A program made the position numbers and the translations under genes. A stretch of DNA of 64,000 nt from Oscillospiraceae bacterium (GTDB lineage: Bacteria > Bacillota > Clostridia > Oscillospirales > Oscillospiraceae): the NCBI GenBank assembly GCA_017403885.1, contig JAFRDM010000032.1:1-64000 (forward strand), read 5' to 3'. Below the pieces are notes generated by a model. That model was not told where the DNA came from. It worked only from the letters and a program-made list of their open reading frames with translations, and did no database searches. This document shows positions 57,301-64,000 of the stretch, one piece after another. Every line of letters begins with the position of its first letter. Position 1 is the first letter of the stretch.

Positions 57301-57897
57301 TCATGTCTTCTCCTGTTCCTTGATCCACTCCAGAAGACGCTCCCGTCTTACAAGCATGCGATGACCGATCTGCAAAGTCGGAAAGTCGGCGCTGCGCATC
57401 AGGCGATATGCGTTCGCGCGAGAAATATTAAGCGCTGCACCTAACTGATTTGCATTAAGAACAGCCGGCAGATCGTCAAATGAGCTAAACTGCGGCTTGA
57501 TTCCCTTTGGTTTCTCCTTTCTCCCTTCCAGCGTGTAAATGAACTCTTCCAAAACCATTTCCTCTGCAGTGGCCCGCGCGGCATTTGTTTCCCGAATCCA
57601 GCGGAGCTGATCTTCGGCTTTCAGTTTCTCTGTGATTCCCCGCTGCACCGAGAGCTGCACCACGATCTGATCAAAGCGTTTCTGAGCCTCCTGTTCAACC
57701 TGAGCCAGATGCTGGTCCAGTTCGCCGGTGAGCATCCAACTGGAATAAAGCGCTTTATGGTTATCCATCAGGTAATGCTTGCGCAGCAGTCCCCACTTGC
57801 CGAGAGGGGCTGTTTCTGCTATACTCAGTTCAGGAATCAGACAGTCATTGGTCATTTTGTAGGTTCCTCCGATGCTTTCAAACGTTGTGTTTTTCAT
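57301..57897 (-). CDS. TnpV-like protein fused to an excisionase HTH domain
   Basis: A 198-residue protein in two parts. Residues about 25-125 (LGKWGLLRKHYLMDNHKALYSSWMLTGELDQHL) match the TnpV family of transposon-encoded proteins. Residues about 138-195 (VLNANQLGAALNISRANAYRLMRSADFPTLQIGHRMLV) are an excisionase-type HTH closely like that of 33137-33538. AGGAGG lies before ATG 57897, and there is no break between the parts. It lies just inside attR, where an excisionase could act with the arm repeats. Confidence 0.82.
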   Translation of the reverse strand: MKNTTFESIGGTYKMTNDCLIPELSIAETAPLGKWGLLRKHYLMDNHKALYSSWMLTGELDQHLAQVEQEAQKRFDQIVVQLSVQRGITEKLKAEDQLRWIRETNAARATAEEMVLEEFIYTLEGRKEKPKGIKPQFSSFDDLPAVLNANQLGAALNISRANAYRLMRSADFPTLQIGHRMLVRRERLLEWIKEQEKT

Positions 57898-57916
57898 GTT
57901 TTTCCTCCTGTAATTT

Positions 57917-57939
57917 TACCCTTACCGCTACCCTTACGG
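57917..57939 (+). repeat. Right arm-type repeats, TACCCTTACCG x 2
   Basis: TACCCTTACCG (57917-57927) and TACCCTTACGG (57929-57939), in the same orientation as the pair at 30396-30417, about 110 bp inside attR. Confidence 0.72.
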
Positions 57940-58048
57940 GAACGCAAATAAACATTTTTTACTTGTTGACAGGTTGGGAAAATCGACGTTTTTTTATAAT
58001 TTACTTGCTTTTGCAGATAAAAAAGTTCAATGCAGATCTGCCTTTCTC

Positions 58049-58071
58049 TTCGAATCCTTCTCCCGCTGCCA
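58049..58071 (+). repeat. attR: 23-bp copy of tRNA-Gln 3' end
   Basis: Exact copy of 30286-30308 with no tRNA body upstream. Sequence beyond it (58072 onward) is the original downstream flank of the tRNA gene. Confidence 0.92.
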
Positions 58072-58078
58072 AAAGGAA

Positions 58079-58112
58079 AGCAGTCCGTCCGAAAGGATGG
58101 GCTGCTTTTTTT
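58079..58112 (+). terminator. Original tRNA-Gln terminator, right of attR
   Basis: Arms AGCAGTCCGTCC and GGATGGGCTGCT (with G-T pairs) around GAAA, then seven T residues. It would have followed tRNA-Gln before integration. Confidence 0.8.
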
Positions 58113-58143
58113 GTTCCCTTTTTCGCGCATCTTTTCCGCGCTA

Positions 58144-58171
58144 TTGATTTATGTGTGTTTTTGAGTAAAAT
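58144..58171 (+). promoter_or_regulatory. Likely promoter of the merR gene
   Basis: TTGATT and TAAAAT with a 16-bp spacer. The block CTATTGATTT...TTTGAGTA is shared with 62021-62051 upstream of the histidine phosphatase gene. Confidence 0.5.
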
Positions 58172-58296
58172 AGATATTGAAATGCGCAATTTTTGTGGGT
58201 AGAAATCTACTGAAATGTGTTTTTGGGGTGTTGTGTTGTCGAGCTCTCGTCATCCATTCCAAAGCAAACAATATTGATTGTTGGTGTGATTGCGGT

Positions 58297-59094
58297 ATGA
58301 AAGAATATTATTCCATCGGCGAAACGGCAAATTTGCTGGGCGTATCGACCCAGACGCTGCGCTATTATGACAAGGAAAACATCCTCAAGCCCGTCCGTAT
58401 CAATGATCAGACGGGATATCGCTACTATTCGTATACCCAGTTCCACGTGATTGACCGCATCAAATATCTGCAGGGTTTCGGGCTCTCGCTGGAAGAGATC
58501 GGGGTCATCATACAGGATGGGACCGTGAAAACCTTGCTGCCCCGGCTGGCCGCCAGGAAGGAAGCGCTGCTTGAGCAGATCAATCAAACTGTCGAGCAGA
58601 TCAAGGATATCGATTGGTACATACATTATTTCCAGTTTTCCGAAATGAACGGAAAAAGCTCCGGTTTCTATCGCGTCCATCTGCCGGAACGCTATGTGCT
58701 GGAAGTGCCCTGCACCCCGGAAGAGCCGCTCGGCGATATGGAAATCCGTCTGGCCGAGAAAAAGGGAAAACCGCCCTACAGCGAGCTACCTTTCCGTAGA
58801 CAGTACGGCTACCGAATCCATATGGAAGATCTTCTCCGGCAAGAATTTCGGCCAAGCAGCTATTTTATCTTTACAAAATCCCGGCCCGACCATATTTGCC
58901 GGGATATTCAGGTGATCCCGGAGGGAGATTTTGTCTGTTTCCGCACTCCCATTCTGAAGGAATGCTGGAACACGGGTGATCTCAAAGCCTGTTTTTCCGG
59001 GCTGGCTCACCAAGATACGATCTTGGCGCTTGAGTTTGAAGATAATCTGGTAGACTGGTCCGACGCCATGTATGAAGTGCAGATCATGGTCTGA
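58297..59094 (+). CDS. MerR-family regulator with effector-binding domain
   Basis: A 265-residue protein. The N-terminal MerR winged helix (YYSIGETANLLGVSTQTLRYYDKENILKP) leads into a dimerisation helix (about 80-120) and a C-terminal GyrI/BltR-like ligand domain (about 125-265). Metal-binding cysteines in the MerR positions are absent, so an organic ligand is likely. The ATG at 58297 gives the expected MerR N-terminus; the longer open frame upstream does not. It may control the lyase-permease pair downstream. Confidence 0.88.
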   Translation: MKEYYSIGETANLLGVSTQTLRYYDKENILKPVRINDQTGYRYYSYTQFHVIDRIKYLQGFGLSLEEIGVIIQDGTVKTLLPRLAARKEALLEQINQTVEQIKDIDWYIHYFQFSEMNGKSSGFYRVHLPERYVLEVPCTPEEPLGDMEIRLAEKKGKPPYSELPFRRQYGYRIHMEDLLRQEFRPSSYFIFTKSRPDHICRDIQVIPEGDFVCFRTPILKECWNTGDLKACFSGLAHQDTILALEFEDNLVDWSDAMYEVQIMV

Positions 59095-59193
59095 CAATCA
59101 AAATACTTTATTCCAGTTATAAGGTTTTCAAATTTCGCCGCCGACAGTCTTTTTTGGCATGCTTCCGAAAAAGACGATCTGATTCAGCAAAAG

Positions 59194-59236
59194 CAGCGCT
59201 GCTAAGGGGTTATTGCCCGGAGCGGCGCTGTTTTTG
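59194..59236 (+). terminator. Terminator downstream of merR
   Basis: Arms CAGCGCTGCT and AGCGGCGCTG (one G-T pair), then TTTTT. Confidence 0.75.
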
Positions 59237-59295
59237 TTGTTGAAATGTCCAAAAGACGCGTCGTTAATTTGTGTAATTGTTTTTTTGTTTTTTTC

Positions 59296-59326
59296 TTGAC
59301 ATTGTACTACCTATATCTTTTACGAT
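59296..59326 (+). promoter_or_regulatory. Promoter of the lyase-permease operon, 19-bp spacer
   Basis: TTGACA (59296-59301) and TACGAT (59321-59326) are spaced by 19 bp, the spacing typical of MerR-activated promoters. A merR gene lies directly upstream. No clear dyad is visible in the spacer, so the link is tentative. Confidence 0.45.
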
Positions 59327-59435
59327 TGAATCAGGAATCATTATCAGCTGCAGCCAAAAGGGAGAAAGACACCTTCGCGCTTACCCATGAGCAGAAAAGC
59401 GAAAATCATCTACAAAAACACAGGAGGAGGAACGC

Positions 59436-60620
59436 ATGACCTACAAACTCGACACCGAGGTGCTCTACCGGGGGACTACACCGCAGGGCATCATCAGAAA
59501 CCCTGAAACGCCGGCAATCTATCCGGCAAGCGCATATATCCTCGACGACATGGACGACTATCTCTTTGCGGACAAAGGCGGCCGATACTATTACAACAGA
59601 TCGGCCAATCCCAACCGGGATGAGCTCGGAGCGGCGATCTCTTTTCTGGAGAAGGGAGAGAAAACTCTGATCTGCTCTTCCGGCATGGCGGCCATCTCCA
59701 CTGTTCTTCTGTCTCTGCTGAAGAACGGAGATCACGTCGTGATGAACAAAGCCATTTACGGCGAAACGGTTGAACTTGCCGAGTGGGTCCTTCCCGGGTT
59801 TGGCATCGAAGTTACCTTTACGGATTTCACAAATCCCGAAGAGGTAAGAAAGGCTGTACGGCAGAACACAAAAATGTTCTATACCGAGATCATTGCCAAC
59901 CCGCTGACTCTGGTCACGGATCTGGACGCGGTCGCGGCGATCGCCAGAGAAAACGGCATCCTCACGGTGGTGGACAGCACTTTTACCACGCCTTTCGTCT
60001 ACCGTCCGCTGGAGCATGGCGCCGACGTGGTCCTGCACAGCATGACCAAGTATTTCGGCGGACACAGCGACCTCACGGGCGGCTGCGTGACAGCCTCCGC
60101 GGAGTTGATCGACCGGATCAACCCGATCTATCTGCTGCTGGGCTGCTGCCTGGATCCAGTCAGCGCGTGGATGACGCTCCGCTCCGTAAAGACCATGAGC
60201 ATGAGAGTCCGGGCACAGAATCAGAACGCCATCAAGATCGCACAGGCTTTGGCGCAGGATCCGCACGTGAAGGCGGTTTACCACCCGAGCCTGCCGGATC
60301 ACCCACAGCACGAGCTGGCTTCCCGCAGCTTTGATACGGACTACGGCTACGGCGCCATGCTGAGCTTCCGTCTGGAGGACGACCATGAAAAGGTCGCCAA
60401 ATTCATGAAGAACCTGAAGCTGATCTGCTATCTCGGGACACTGGGCGGCATCCGTACCACGTTCACGCATCCCAGGACCGCCTTTGCCAACAACTTCTCC
60501 GACGAGGACCTGGACCGTATGGGACTGGCGGTAGGCCTGGTCCGGATCTCCGTCGGCGCGGAGGACAGCCGCGACCTGATCGCGGATCTTCAGCAGGCCC
60601 TCGCCGCCATGGACGACTGA
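59436..60620 (+). CDS. PLP-dependent trans-sulfuration-family enzyme, methionine gamma-lyase-like
   Basis: A 394-residue Cys/Met metabolism enzyme. YYNRSANPNRDELGAAISFLE and SSGMAAISTVLL are cofactor-phosphate contacts, and SMTKYFGGHSD (near residue 206) holds the PLP lysine. Family members act as methionine gamma-lyase, cystathionine beta- or gamma-lyase or synthases. The usual Tyr of gamma-lyase active sites is not clearly identifiable, so the reaction is unsettled. AGGAGGAGG precedes the ATG. The permease gene 47 nt downstream suggests catabolism of an imported amino acid. Confidence 0.82.
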   Translation: MTYKLDTEVLYRGTTPQGIIRNPETPAIYPASAYILDDMDDYLFADKGGRYYYNRSANPNRDELGAAISFLEKGEKTLICSSGMAAISTVLLSLLKNGDHVVMNKAIYGETVELAEWVLPGFGIEVTFTDFTNPEEVRKAVRQNTKMFYTEIIANPLTLVTDLDAVAAIARENGILTVVDSTFTTPFVYRPLEHGADVVLHSMTKYFGGHSDLTGGCVTASAELIDRINPIYLLLGCCLDPVSAWMTLRSVKTMSMRVRAQNQNAIKIAQALAQDPHVKAVYHPSLPDHPQHELASRSFDTDYGYGAMLSFRLEDDHEKVAKFMKNLKLICYLGTLGGIRTTFTHPRTAFANNFSDEDLDRMGLAVGLVRISVGAEDSRDLIADLQQALAAMDD

Positions 60621-60667
60621 GAACGTAAACGTATCATTCAATAATAAAAAAACAGAAGGAGAACGAA

Positions 60668-61783
60668 ATGAAGAAAAAAATCAACTGGAAGTCGGTCTTC
60701 ACCGTCATGGGAGCCATCCTCGCCTTCAACATCGGCACCGGCTTTGCCACCGGGCAGGAAGTCATGCAGTACTTCTCCGTCTTCGGCTGGTGGTCCATCG
60801 GGGCCGGCCTTGCGTTCGCGGCCACCATGGCCATCGGCATCTACTGCTTTGCCTATGCATCCGAGCGATTCGGCCTCACCAACGGCGAACAGGTCCTCAA
60901 GTACTATCTGGGCAACGGGCTCGGAACCGTTATCAACTATTTCTACATCTTCTACCTCTATATGTGCGTCATCGTTATGTACTCCGGCGCAGCTTCCGCT
61001 CTTAACGAGCAGTACGGGGCCCCGCTGTGGGTCGGCGCGGCCATCATCGCGGGCATCTGCTGCATCACCAGCCTGTTCGGTCTGAAGAATATCGTCAATA
61101 TCATCAGCAAGATCGGTCCCGTTCTGATCCTCATTGCGCTGGGAATCTCTCTGATCGCAGTCGTCAAGGGCGCTGCGAGCGGTGAGTTGAGTGAAGGCGC
61201 GAAGCTGGTCGCCTCCGGCGAGATTGAGCATATGAAGGCCTCCAACAGTTGGCTCATCGCCGGCATCATCCTGGCCACCAGCACGATCCTCTGGTATCCG
61301 AACTTTGCCGTTGAACTCAAGCAGGAGCACAATATGAAGAGCCTGATGGTCGGCCAGTCCATCGGCAACCTTCTGGTCGGCGCGGCCGAGGTCGTCATGG
61401 GCCTTGCGATGGTCGCGAACATCACCAAGGTCGCGGAGCTGGACGTCCCCTTCCTCTATGTCGCCAGCCAGACCTTCAAGGGCTTTGGCTCGGTCTACGC
61501 CATCATGATATTCGCGGCGCTCTACACCACGACCTGCCCGCTGCTCTGGTCCTCGATCTCCCCGTTCGCGAAAGACGGCACGACCAAATACAAAGTGCTC
61601 GTCGTCGCCGGCACGGTGATCGGCTTCATCGTCGCGATGCTGGTCCCCTACGACATCATCATGAACTACGTCTGGGTCATCTCCGGCTGGGTCGGCCTTG
61701 GCGTCACGGTCATCATGATCGTTCGCGTGATCTACAACCGCATCAAGCTTGGCAAGGATTACAACCTGCCGTCGGCTGATTGA
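60668..61783 (+). CDS. YkvI-family membrane transporter
   Basis: A 371-residue membrane protein with about ten transmembrane segments, starting INWKSVFTVMGAILAFNIGTGFATGQEVMQYF, a signature of the YkvI branch of amino-acid/polyamine transporters. It follows the PLP enzyme gene, so it likely imports that enzyme's substrate, possibly a sulfur amino acid. AGAAGGAG precedes the ATG. The N-terminal GTGFATGQE resembles the unwound TM1 of LeuT-fold transporters. Confidence 0.85.
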   Translation: MKKKINWKSVFTVMGAILAFNIGTGFATGQEVMQYFSVFGWWSIGAGLAFAATMAIGIYCFAYASERFGLTNGEQVLKYYLGNGLGTVINYFYIFYLYMCVIVMYSGAASALNEQYGAPLWVGAAIIAGICCITSLFGLKNIVNIISKIGPVLILIALGISLIAVVKGAASGELSEGAKLVASGEIEHMKASNSWLIAGIILATSTILWYPNFAVELKQEHNMKSLMVGQSIGNLLVGAAEVVMGLAMVANITKVAELDVPFLYVASQTFKGFGSVYAIMIFAALYTTTCPLLWSSISPFAKDGTTKYKVLVVAGTVIGFIVAMLVPYDIIMNYVWVISGWVGLGVTVIMIVRVIYNRIKLGKDYNLPSAD

Positions 61784-61925
61784 TCGGCGCGGAAAAAACG
61801 AAGAAAAAAGAGGAAGCTGAGCTCGGATCCCGGGTCAAATCCCCTGTACGGGAGAACTGCCCGGTTTTCGGAAGCCTCTCCGGAAAACAGCGTTTTCTTT
61901 TGAACTATCAGCGCAGTCTTTCATA

Positions 61926-61960
61926 AAAAACGGCTTGCCCGTCCGGGCAAGCCGTTTTTG
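61926..61960 (+). terminator. Terminator of the lyase-permease operon
   Basis: Arms AAAACGGCTTGCCCG and CGGGCAAGCCGTTTT with a 2-nt centre, then T residues; likely bidirectional. Confidence 0.85.
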
Positions 61961-62023
61961 TTTCTCATCAGGCTTTTTTCTTGCATGACCTTTGACCGGG
62001 AGCAGCTTTTTCCGTGCGGGCTA

Positions 62024-62051
62024 TTGATTTGTGCGCTTATTTGAGTATACT
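62024..62051 (+). promoter_or_regulatory. Likely promoter of the histidine phosphatase operon
   Basis: TTGATT (62024-62029) and TATACT (62046-62051) with a 16-bp spacer, sharing CTATTGATTT and TTTGAGTA with the merR promoter. Confidence 0.55.
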
Positions 62052-62150
62052 CATTCTCGAAGATCAGTCTCCGCACATGCGGTTTGCCGATCAACGCAGG
62101 AAAAACTGCTGATCAAAACGATTCACAACGACCGAAGGAAGCGATCATCC

Positions 62151-62882
62151 ATGAGGCTGCTTTTTATTCGTCACGGCGATCCGGACTACGCCGTGGACGG
62201 CTTGACGGAAACGGGGCGGCGTGAGGCGGAGCTTCTCGCCGCACGCATCGCGCCGATGGATATTTCGGAATACTTTGTCTCCACCATGGGCCGGGCGCTG
62301 GAAACGGCGCGGCCGACGCTGGAAAGGGCGGGGCGGACCGCGGTGGAGTGCGACTGGCTGCGGGAATTCGCGATCCGCGTCCATCGTCCCGACAAGGCCG
62401 GCGAGCTGAGCTATGTGCCTTGGGACTGGCTCCCGCAGGACTGGCTGAAGGACCCCGTTCTGCTGGACCGGGAGCACTGGTACGAGCACCCGGTTTTTGC
62501 CGAGATGGACCTGAAAAGCGCCTATGACGACGTGATCGGCGAGTTTGAGCGGCTTCTCGCCCGCCGCGGCTATGTCCGCGACGGACTGTGCTACCGCGTC
62601 GAGCGCGCCGGAAGCGAAACGCTGGCGTTCTTCTGTCATTTCGGCGTCACCTGCGTGCTGATGAGCCGCCTGATGAACGTGTCGCCCATGGTGCTGTGGC
62701 ATGGTCTTTCCATGGCGCCGAGCTCCGTGACGACGATCTATACAGAGGAGCGGCGGCCGGGGATCGCGTCCTTCCGGGCCGCCTCCGTCGGCGACACCGC
62801 GCATCTGTACATCTGCGGGCAGACGCCCTCCTTCGCGGCACGCTTCTGCGAGGTGTACGGGAACGGCGACAGAATGGATTGA
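62151..62882 (+). CDS. Histidine phosphatase family protein
   Basis: A 243-residue phosphoglycerate-mutase-like enzyme. The phosphohistidine motif LLFIRHGDPDY is at residues 3-13, the second arginine in STMGRALETA, and the C-terminal catalytic His in FFCHFGVTC. It is likely a small-molecule or phosphoprotein phosphatase; the substrate is unknown. AAGGAAG lies upstream of the ATG at 62151. The acetyltransferase-like gene follows after 89 nt and may share the transcript. Confidence 0.88.
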   Translation: MRLLFIRHGDPDYAVDGLTETGRREAELLAARIAPMDISEYFVSTMGRALETARPTLERAGRTAVECDWLREFAIRVHRPDKAGELSYVPWDWLPQDWLKDPVLLDREHWYEHPVFAEMDLKSAYDDVIGEFERLLARRGYVRDGLCYRVERAGSETLAFFCHFGVTCVLMSRLMNVSPMVLWHGLSMAPSSVTTIYTEERRPGIASFRAASVGDTAHLYICGQTPSFAARFCEVYGNGDRMD

Positions 62883-62971
62883 CCCGCAGCGGGCGCTCTG
62901 CGCGCCGATCTGCCGCCGCCGATGAAGGCGTTCTGTCGGCAGCTTTGAGAAAACATCCTTGGGAGGATCGC

Positions 62972-63628
62972 ATGATGGACAATTACCGGGTGATCGACAA
63001 AAGCACATATTACCGCAGCGGCGTCTTCCGCCACTTTTCCGAGGACTGCAAGTGTTCGATGTCCATGACCGCGCGGCTCGACGTAACGGCGCTTGCGGCA
63101 TATTCCAAAGCGAGCGGGACGAAGTTTTCCCTCAACTTTCTGTATCTGCTCGCGAAAACGCTCAACTCGCGCGAGGATTACCGGATGGGTTGGCTCTGGC
63201 AGACGGAGGAGCTGATCTGCTACGACGTCATCCACCCCACGCAGTACCTCTTTCACGAGGACACCGAGACCTGCACGCCGGTGTATACGCGCTACTGTGC
63301 GGACTACGCCTCTTTCTACCGCGCCGCGGCGGAGGATCTCGAGCGCGCGAAGCAGACGCGCGAATACGCCCTTGACGCCGCGGGACACCCGAACTGGTTC
63401 GACGCCTCGTATATCCCGTGGCTGTCCTACGACGCGCTGCATGTCGAGCTGCCGGACGGCTATCTTTACTTCGCGCCGATCGTCAACTGGGGCCGCTGGC
63501 GCGAGGAGCACGGCCGCCTGATGATGCCCGTGAGCGTGCGGCTCAACCACGCCGTCGCCGACGGCTTTCTGCTGGCGAACGTGTTCCGCCTGCTGCAGAA
63601 GGAGATAGACGATTTCTGCGCCGACTGA
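62972..63628 (+). CDS. Chloramphenicol acetyltransferase (CatA)-like protein
   Basis: A 218-residue protein of the trimeric CAT fold. The catalytic His motif HAVADG (fits HxxxDG) lies near residue 191, with IPWLSYDALHVEL and FAPIVNWGRW before it. Many CAT-like proteins in Clostridia have no proven resistance role, and the N-terminus here (DNYRVIDKSTYYRSGVFRHF) is divergent, so resistance should not be assumed. GGGAGG lies 5 nt before ATG 62972. Confidence 0.85.
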   Translation: MMDNYRVIDKSTYYRSGVFRHFSEDCKCSMSMTARLDVTALAAYSKASGTKFSLNFLYLLAKTLNSREDYRMGWLWQTEELICYDVIHPTQYLFHEDTETCTPVYTRYCADYASFYRAAAEDLERAKQTREYALDAAGHPNWFDASYIPWLSYDALHVELPDGYLYFAPIVNWGRWREEHGRLMMPVSVRLNHAVADGFLLANVFRLLQKEIDDFCAD

Positions 63629-63650
63629 AAAAGCGGGCCTCTTTTTTCCG

Positions 63651-63682
63651 AAAAAACGAAGCGCGGGGCGCTTCGTTTTTTC
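63651..63682 (+). terminator. Terminator after the CAT-like gene
   Basis: Arms ACGAAGCG and CGCTTCGT with a 5-nt loop, preceded by A and followed by T runs; likely works in both directions. Confidence 0.88.
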
Positions 63683-63794
63683 TTTGTTCGTCCCATGGCG
63701 AAAAAGCCGCCCGCTTCTTGCCTCGCTCGACGGTTTGTGATATATTAAAAATTACGATTACGTTTTTTCCGTATGCGGGAAATGAGGTCTTGTT

Positions 63795-64000
63795 TTGAAA
63801 AAGCGCTTTTCATTCGTCTGTATATATCTCTGCCTGCTCACGCTGCTTCTCTGCGGCGCGGCGGAGCTGCTTGCGCCCGACAAGGGCGAGCGGCTCTCCG
63901 AGTCGGAGAACCGCATGCTCGCCGCGTTCCCCGCGCTCTCGGTAAAGAGCGTGGCGGACGGCAGCTTCATGAGCGGCTTTGAAACCTATCTCTCCGACGC
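63795..64000 (+). CDS. DHHW/AlgX-like exported protein, 3' part outside window
   Basis: The first 68 complete codons of a gene starting TTG at 63795, with GAGG about 7 nt upstream. The protein begins MKKRFSFVCIYLCLLTLLLC, a signal peptide or N-terminal anchor, and continues with ESENRMLAAFPALS and GSFMSGFETYLSD. The ENRxLaxfP...Sf..GfexyxsD pattern is typical of DHHW and AlgX/AlgJ-like SGNH-fold proteins, which often act with MBOAT acyltransferases on cell-surface polymers. The gene is cut by the window end. Confidence 0.72.
   Translation, partial: MKKRFSFVCIYLCLLTLLLCGAAELLAPDKGERLSESENRMLAAFPALSVKSVADGSFMSGFETYLSD

Larger units (their letters stand above)
30286..58071. mobile_element. Integrated genomic island (about 27.8 kb) carrying a defence cluster
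   Basis: The island is bounded by exact 23-bp direct repeats of a tRNA-Gln 3' end. It has a tyrosine integrase beside attL, two excisionase-like HTH genes, arm-type repeats near both ends, a RepA-like helicase and a MobC-like protein. No relaxase, coupling protein or conjugation genes are seen, so it is more like a mobilisable or satellite-type island than a full ICE. The cargo is a type I restriction locus with many accessory genes, followed by McrBC. Parts of the cargo are visibly more AT-rich than the chromosome. Confidence 0.9.
59095..59435 (+). other. Intergenic region between merR and the lyase gene
   Basis: 341 bp without a gene. It holds a terminator (59194-59236) and a promoter (59296-59326); a short frame at 59245-59439 overlaps the promoter and shows no coding features. 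Confidence 0.6.
61784..62150 (+). other. Intergenic region after the permease gene
   Basis: 367 bp without a gene. It contains a possible hairpin GTTTTC/GAAAAC (about 61874-61899) followed by T-rich sequence, a strong terminator at 61926-61960, and the promoter at 62024-62051. A GGATCCCGGG stretch at about 61826 forms no further feature I can name. Confidence 0.55.

Noticed and set aside
30286..58071. Complete conjugative element
   Set aside because: No relaxase, VirD4/TraG, VirB4 or other transfer genes could be recognised between the attachment repeats.
62972..63628. Chloramphenicol resistance gene
   Set aside because: The CAT fold and HxxxDG are present, but the sequence is divergent and chromosomal, so resistance cannot be claimed.

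Overview
The window looks like the chromosome of a GC-rich anaerobic Firmicute of the Clostridia, probably an Oscillospiraceae-type gut bacterium. This is inferred from the gene content (GGGtGRT protein, VTC/DUF4956 cassette, UPF0735 PheB, YkvI permease, a Re-type citrate synthase candidate) and from the GC-rich, short-spaced operons. No database search was possible, so all family names rest on motifs read directly in the sequence.

Layout. 1-603: tRNA-His (3' end only), tRNA-Gln(UUG), tRNA-Lys(UUU), then two degenerate repeat units carrying copies of the tRNA-Lys 3' end. 738-3465: Dabb protein, a zincin-like metallopeptidase, and a NifU-like/GGGtGRT pair. 3684-8801: an operon for 2-oxoglutarate synthesis (citrate synthase of the isopropylmalate synthase family, FCD-type GntR regulator, aconitase, isocitrate dehydrogenase). 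9001-18901: sodium symporter, HAD hydrolase, pyridoxamine kinase, a polyphosphate-polymerase-like/DUF4956/Cthe_2159 trio, asparaginase and two flavoproteins. 18964-30124: lipoprotein, DMT exporter, a YtrA-type GntR/ABC operon with a clear palindromic operator, a heterodimeric ABC exporter, TldE/TldD and PheB.

30235-58071: an integrated element of about 27.8 kb sits in tRNA-Gln(CUG). A 23-bp direct repeat of the tRNA 3' end marks both ends, the integrase lies next to the left end, and paired arm-type repeats lie just inside each end. Its left part holds integrase, a RepA-like helicase, an excisionase-like HTH protein, a MobC-like protein, a LexA-like repressor and an XRE regulator. Its cargo (36336-55803) is one long plus-strand defence region. 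A type I restriction-modification locus (hsdM, two hsdS, hsdR) is interleaved with Fic, a HipA-like kinase, two HEPN-like proteins, a TIR-like nucleotide-binding protein, a tyrosine recombinase, an ABC-three-component-like pair and a possible nuclease. A Cas4-like nuclease and McrBC follow. The two hsdS genes share three blocks of identical DNA. The second is fused in frame to the ABC-3C-like effector, and the partner ATPase has a single in-frame stop between its Walker A and Walker B regions. The right end carries a large unknown protein and a TnpV-excisionase fusion.

58072-64000: chromosome again, with MerR regulator, methionine-gamma-lyase-type enzyme plus YkvI permease, histidine phosphatase, chloramphenicol-acetyltransferase-like protein, and the start of a DHHW-family gene cut by the window end.
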